Below, in pieces: positions 61,016 through 64,000 of a DNA stretch of 64,000 nt (positions within the stretch are counted from its first letter, which is position 1; every line of letters begins with the position of its first letter). The translations under genes and the position numbers were made by a program. The notes under the pieces are model-generated. The model had not been told where the DNA came from. It did not search any database and worked only from the letters and a program-made list of their open reading frames with translations. Origin of the DNA: Paenibacillus sp. HB172176 (GTDB taxonomy: Bacteria; Bacillota; Bacilli; Paenibacillales; Paenibacillaceae); the NCBI RefSeq assembly GCF_011947265.1, contig NZ_JAATHD010000001.1:243902-307901 (forward strand), read 5' to 3'.

Positions 61016-62146
61016 TTGGCTGAGCCGCTTAAGAACATATATGACGGCACTTTTATTGAAGACTTCGGCCAAAAGCTGCAATCCGCATGGCCTGCTTTTG
61101 ACAAGGCTGGCTTTGCGGCAAGCGTGAAGGAAGCGGACTGGGAGCTTCTGGAGCTGAAGGGACGCATTCGCAGAATTACAGAAGCGCTTGGAGCGTTCTT
61201 GCCGGCCGATTATGAGGAGGCGCTTGGCGTTCTCTTCCTGGTTGACGAGGTATGCACGGGATTTCCCTATCTGTTCTTTCCCGATTATGTGGAGGTGTTC
61301 GGAAGAGGGGATGAGCATTGGCAGTTCAGCATGGAGGCGCTGGCGAGATTTACTGCGAGATCTTCTGCGGAGTTCGCGGTGAGGCCGTTCATTCTGGCGA
61401 ATCCGAAGCGGATGCTTCCACAGCTGATGAGCTGGGCCGAGGATTCGAATGAGCATGTGCGCCGATTGGCCAGCGAAGGCTCCAGACCCCGTCTGCCTTG
61501 GGGACAAGCTCTTCCCCTGTTCAAGAAGGATCCGGCTCCGCTGCTGCCGCTGCTTGAGAAGCTGAAGAAGGATCCGTCGCTCTATGTTCGCAAGAGCGTT
61601 GCCAACCATTTGAACGATATTGCCAAGGACCATCCGCAGCTTGTCATCGAGACGGCCGAAAGATGGAAGGGAACGCATCCGCATACCGATTGGATCGTCA
61701 GGCATGCTTGTCGATCTCTAATCAAGCAATCCGAACCCAAGGTGATGGCCTTATTCGGATATGCGGCGCATTCCAATACGCCGGGAGACGCGTCGCTAGT
61801 CAGCGATGCGTCCATTGAGCTCGATCGCGACGTGTTGAGAATTGGCGAGGAGGTTCGGCTGCATTACCGTCTCAAGGTGACTGAGAGGAAAGAGGAACGG
61901 CAGGTTAAGCTTCGGGTCGAATATGGCATTGATTTCGTGAAAGCAAACGGCAAAACATCCTTGAAGCGATTCTTGCTCTCCGACCGCCTGTATGCGGGAG
62001 GAGAGACGCTGGACGGCTTGCGCGTTCACAGCTTCGCGAATCTGACTACGCGCAAGCATTACAGCGGCAAGCATGAATTGACGCTTTGGGTAAACGGAAA
62101 AGAAGCGGCAAGAACAAGCCTGACGCTGCTTGAGGAACAAGAATAA
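61016..62146 (+). CDS. AlkC-like DNA alkylation repair protein with C-terminal Ig-like domain
   Basis: 376 residues. The N-terminal HEAT-like helical part (about 10-250) reads EDSNEHVRRLASEGSRPRLPW, KKDPSLYVRKSVANHLNDI and TDWIVRHACRSL, characteristic of the AlkC/AlkD glycosylase group. The last 110 residues form a beta-sandwich (about 265-370), an Ig-like domain known in AlkC of Pseudomonas fluorescens. It removes alkylated purines such as 3-methyladenine. The TTG at 61016 has AGGAGGAGAG upstream. It begins 40 bp after the sporulation kinase and may be co-transcribed with it. Confidence 0.87.
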   Translation: MAEPLKNIYDGTFIEDFGQKLQSAWPAFDKAGFAASVKEADWELLELKGRIRRITEALGAFLPADYEEALGVLFLVDEVCTGFPYLFFPDYVEVFGRGDEHWQFSMEALARFTARSSAEFAVRPFILANPKRMLPQLMSWAEDSNEHVRRLASEGSRPRLPWGQALPLFKKDPAPLLPLLEKLKKDPSLYVRKSVANHLNDIAKDHPQLVIETAERWKGTHPHTDWIVRHACRSLIKQSEPKVMALFGYAAHSNTPGDASLVSDASIELDRDVLRIGEEVRLHYRLKVTERKEERQVKLRVEYGIDFVKANGKTSLKRFLLSDRLYAGGETLDGLRVHSFANLTTRKHYSGKHELTLWVNGKEAARTSLTLLEEQE

Positions 62147-62195
62147 GCCGCTGCTCGCCACTTGCGTGAATTTTGAAGAATACGCAAGGGAAACG

Positions 62196-62234
62196 AAACA
62201 GCGGAGGAGATCAAGCGATCTCTTCCGCTGTTTT
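62196..62234. terminator. Bidirectional terminator after the AlkC-like gene
   Basis: A 16-bp stem AACAGCGGAGGAGATC / GATCTCTTCCGCTGTT (one G-T) with an AAGC loop, TTTT on the right. It serves both convergent genes. An outer CTTGCGT/ACGCAAG repeat lies at 62161-62187. Confidence 0.85.
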
Positions 62235-62277
62235 GCGTCGCTCTCTTAGGAAGTACGAACAAGAGGCAGCTATAGCA

Positions 62278-62577
62278 TTAAGCTCTGTCCTTATCCTTAT
62301 TGCTGCTTGTGTGACGCCTAGGATGCTGCATATGCGCCTCCGGATCATCGTCATCATCATGCGGAGTGAGCCGCGGGTCGGTTCTGCCGTCATGATGGTT
62401 TTCGAATTGGAGCTCCACCTGCGACCATTCCGTGTTGCCCAGCATGGGATCGGCAGGGAATGCGTCGCCGCGCTCCAGCTTCTCCTCGCGGCCCCATTCG
62501 TTCTGGTATACGCCGTCCGCCTCTACTTTCTCGCCAGAGACGGGATCCATTCGCTTCGTCTTGTCTGAACTGCTCAT
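62278..62577 (-). CDS. Small hydrophilic hypothetical protein
   Basis: 99 residues, charged throughout, with a DDDDD-type acidic run (HDDDDDPE) and a His/Arg/Lys-rich tail. AAGGAGGAGA lies about 6 nt before the ATG at 62577, so it is translated. A longer frame would run upstream through the MITE-like insertion and is spurious. No family recognised. Confidence 0.55.
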   Translation of the reverse strand: MSSSDKTKRMDPVSGEKVEADGVYQNEWGREEKLERGDAFPADPMLGNTEWSQVELQFENHHDGRTDPRLTPHDDDDDPEAHMQHPRRHTSSNKDKDRA

Positions 62578-62607
62578 GCTAATCTCCTCCTTGCGGGATA
62601 TCCTAAA

Positions 62608-62832
62608 GAGGTTGTTCAAAAAGCCCAATTCCAATAACGAAGTTAAGCTGTAAGTAACTCGACATCCCATATTGAATTCAGCCGAAACAAGCATATGCTT
62701 ACGAAGTACGTTTCTCACGAAACGTTTTAGCTACTCACTTTCTAGCTTCATCCAATCTCCTGAAGCGTTTTTGGAAAAAACGCAGCATCGGAAGCATAGT
62801 CATTCTTGAAATCAGACTTTTTGAACACTCAC
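62608..62832. mobile_element. MITE-like element 3 (about 225 bp)
   Basis: Left end GAGGTTGTTCAAAAAGCC; the right end reverse-complemented reads GTGAGTGTTCAAAAAGTC (matches at 14 of 18). Direct repeats flank it: CCTAAAG overlaps both junctions (62602-62608 and 62832-62838), or CTAAA if the outermost bases belong to the element. The interior has no gene. It sits 30 bp upstream of a small gene's start. It is a different family from the elements at 29655 and 29929. Confidence 0.65.
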
Positions 62833-62887
62833 CTAAAGTAGTTTGCCACAGGAGAGAGAAAGCTATGAATGCTTTTTTGCCGTTATC

Positions 62888-63496
62888 CTATCCGTTAACC
62901 TGATATCGGTTCTCCAGCGTCTTGCCTCCGACCCACATCACCAGCACGGCCGTGATGGAGACGAAGATTCGCCAAGGCTCGTCGACCAGATTGGCTATGT
63001 CGAAGCTGATTAGGGAGATGACGAATATCATGACGGCTTTCCCCATTATAGTCGCAAGCAGGAAGGTATGGAACGGCACCTTGCTGAAGCCGGACACCAC
63101 ATTGATGACAATCGACGGCGTAAAGGGAAAGCATGCCAGAAGGAAGAGCGGAGTGAAGCCTCTCTTCTCAATCCAGTTGAAGAATCTTTCCGATTTCGGG
63201 AATCTTCGCAGAAGACGATTCTTCACATTCTTGCCGAGCGACCTGCTGATGCCGAATACGCATAGCGCTCCGGCGACAACGCCAATCCAGGAGAAGAGAA
63301 AGCCAAGTCCCAAGCCGTAAATATTCGCGTTAGCCGCTACGATGAGCAGCAGCGGCAGGAAGGGCAGGAACGATTCCGACAAAGGAAGCAGAATGCCGGG
63401 AAGAGGTCCGAATTGCGAATAGCTCTCCAATGTTTTCTGAATACCGTCGATATCCATGTTCTTAATGTCATCCAACCAGTTTTGCCAATCACCCAT
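62888..63496 (-). CDS. TVP38/TMEM64-family membrane protein
   Basis: 202 residues. Five or six hydrophobic segments with the DedA-like central motif GFLFSWIGVVAGALCVFGISR and FPFTPSIVINVVSG, here given in pieces as GFLFSWIGVVAGALC and FPFTPSIVIN. Family members are SNARE-associated proteins of unclear transport role. The ATG at 63496 lies 2 bp after the stop of the upstream MFS gene (TGATCATG) with GGAG 8 nt upstream, so the pair is translationally coupled. Confidence 0.88.
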   Translation of the reverse strand: MGDWQNWLDDIKNMDIDGIQKTLESYSQFGPLPGILLPLSESFLPFLPLLLIVAANANIYGLGLGFLFSWIGVVAGALCVFGISRSLGKNVKNRLLRRFPKSERFFNWIEKRGFTPLFLLACFPFTPSIVINVVSGFSKVPFHTFLLATIMGKAVMIFVISLISFDIANLVDEPWRIFVSITAVLVMWVGGKTLENRYQVNG

Positions 63497-63498
63497 GA

Positions 63499-64000
63499 TC
63501 AAGCTCCGTTCTGTTTCATTGTCGCATATAAGATGCCGATTGCAGCGAATATGGCCGCGCTTGCCCAGAATACCGATGATTCTCCGCCCCATAAGGCAAT
63601 AACGCCGCCGACGACCGGGCCAATCATGACCCCGATGCCTTCAAAGGTCGACAGCAGTCCCCATCCGATACCTTCTTGCTTGGGTGGTACGTATGCGGCG
63701 AGCATAGCGTTCCAACTTGGCAATAAAGCCGCATAGGAGAGACCGAGAAAAAACGCGATACCTAAACAATACCAAAAGGATAGCCCCCACGCCAATATAT
63801 ACAAGCCTAAGGCGAAAGAGCTGAAGCCGCAGACGAGAAACCAGCGTCTGCCTCCGTGCCTGTCGGACAATCTGCCCATGGGGATGAGGCCGCCAACGGC
63901 GCAGACGCCTCCCGCAATCAGCAGAATCGAATATTGCGCGCCGGAGAGCCCGAGCTCATGGCTGGCGTAGAGCGGCAAGATGGGGACGAGCATGCTTGCT
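63499..64000 (-). CDS. MFS transporter, N-terminal part outside the window
   Basis: The frame is open to base 64000, so the start lies beyond the window; about 167 codons are visible. Six hydrophobic segments correspond to the C-terminal half. The loop motif GRLSDRHGGRR is motif A of major facilitator proteins, here probably between TM8 and TM9. The substrate cannot be predicted; drug or sugar export is possible. It is followed by the coupled TVP38 gene. Confidence 0.85.
   Translation of the reverse strand, partial: ASMLVPILPLYASHELGLSGAQYSILLIAGGVCAVGGLIPMGRLSDRHGGRRWFLVCGFSSFALGLYILAWGLSFWYCLGIAFFLGLSYAALLPSWNAMLAAYVPPKQEGIGWGLLSTFEGIGVMIGPVVGGVIALWGGESSVFWASAAIFAAIGILYATMKQNGA

Noticed and set aside
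62578-62718. N-terminal extension of the small gene at 62278
   Set aside because: It passes through the MITE-like insertion. The ATG at 62577 has a strong ribosome site.
1-64000. tRNA, rRNA, riboswitch, replication origin or prophage
   Set aside because: No cloverleaf, rRNA segment, conserved aptamer or phage structural gene was recognised by reading. A covariance-model scan would be decisive.

Overview
The window looks like chromosomal DNA of a spore-forming Firmicute of the Paenibacillus type. The inference rests on S-layer-homology (SLH) proteins next to large secreted PKD/FIVAR/cohesin proteins, a spore-coat transglutaminase (tgl), Bacillus-style nasBC, a PAS sporulation-type kinase, strong AGGAGG ribosome sites with TTG and GTG starts, and moderately high GC. 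No rRNA, tRNA, prophage or CRISPR was seen.

Layout. 1-8750: three secreted surface proteins (a very large multidomain protein cut by the left edge, a cohesin+SLH anchor, and a PKD/sandwich-repeat protein). 8792-11613: aromatic-acid-exporter-like protein, AraC regulator, aldo/keto reductase. 11614-18728: hflX, small membrane proteins, a HAD phosphatase, tgl, and repeat-rich intergenic DNA. 18729-24447: lipoprotein cyclophilin, OhrR-like regulator with its operator, a diaminopropionate cassette (sbnB, sbnA and a PaaK-like ligase) and a divergent ATP-grasp gene. 24448-29037: SLH protein, then a TetR/YhgE pair with matching operators. 29038-30874: a gene-free stretch with two nested MITE-like elements. 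30875-37845: HAD phosphatase, mtlD, and nasB-nasC. 38132-43887: a frameshifted nuclease-like gene, AraC, MATE exporter, a divergent IF-3 paralogue, and an ABC exporter with a Fur-like box. 43889-56561: a signalling region with two HD-GYP proteins, a giant hybrid kinase, an OmpR-type regulator and a GGDEF-EAL protein, interspersed with deoC, a GalM-like epimerase and a PrsA-like foldase. 56656-64000: Mn catalase, a His/Cys-rich small protein, mscL, a sporulation-type kinase, an AlkC-like repair protein, a third MITE-like element, a TVP38 protein, and a partial MFS gene.

The most unusual feature is a set of four non-coding tandem arrays (about 12.0, 18.3, 24.5 and 30.0 kb). All step by 51 bp and all carry a palindrome or hairpin in each unit, although only two of the four are related in sequence. 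Three lie between convergent genes. The fourth lies inside a 269-bp element with 20-bp inverted ends and a near-perfect 8-bp target duplication. That element and a 156-bp sibling sit in one copy of a duplicated intergenic block whose other copy, 12 kb away, is the empty site. This suggests a BIME/REP-like structural repeat system that can be carried by a MITE.

Working together: the first three genes could form a small cell-surface assembly, with SLH anchoring to the wall, cohesin/dockerin-like pairing, and sugar-binding-like sandwich modules. The sbn cassette should make L-2,3-diaminopropionate for an unknown small product. The 43.9-56.6 kb region clusters c-di-GMP turnover with a phosphorelay.
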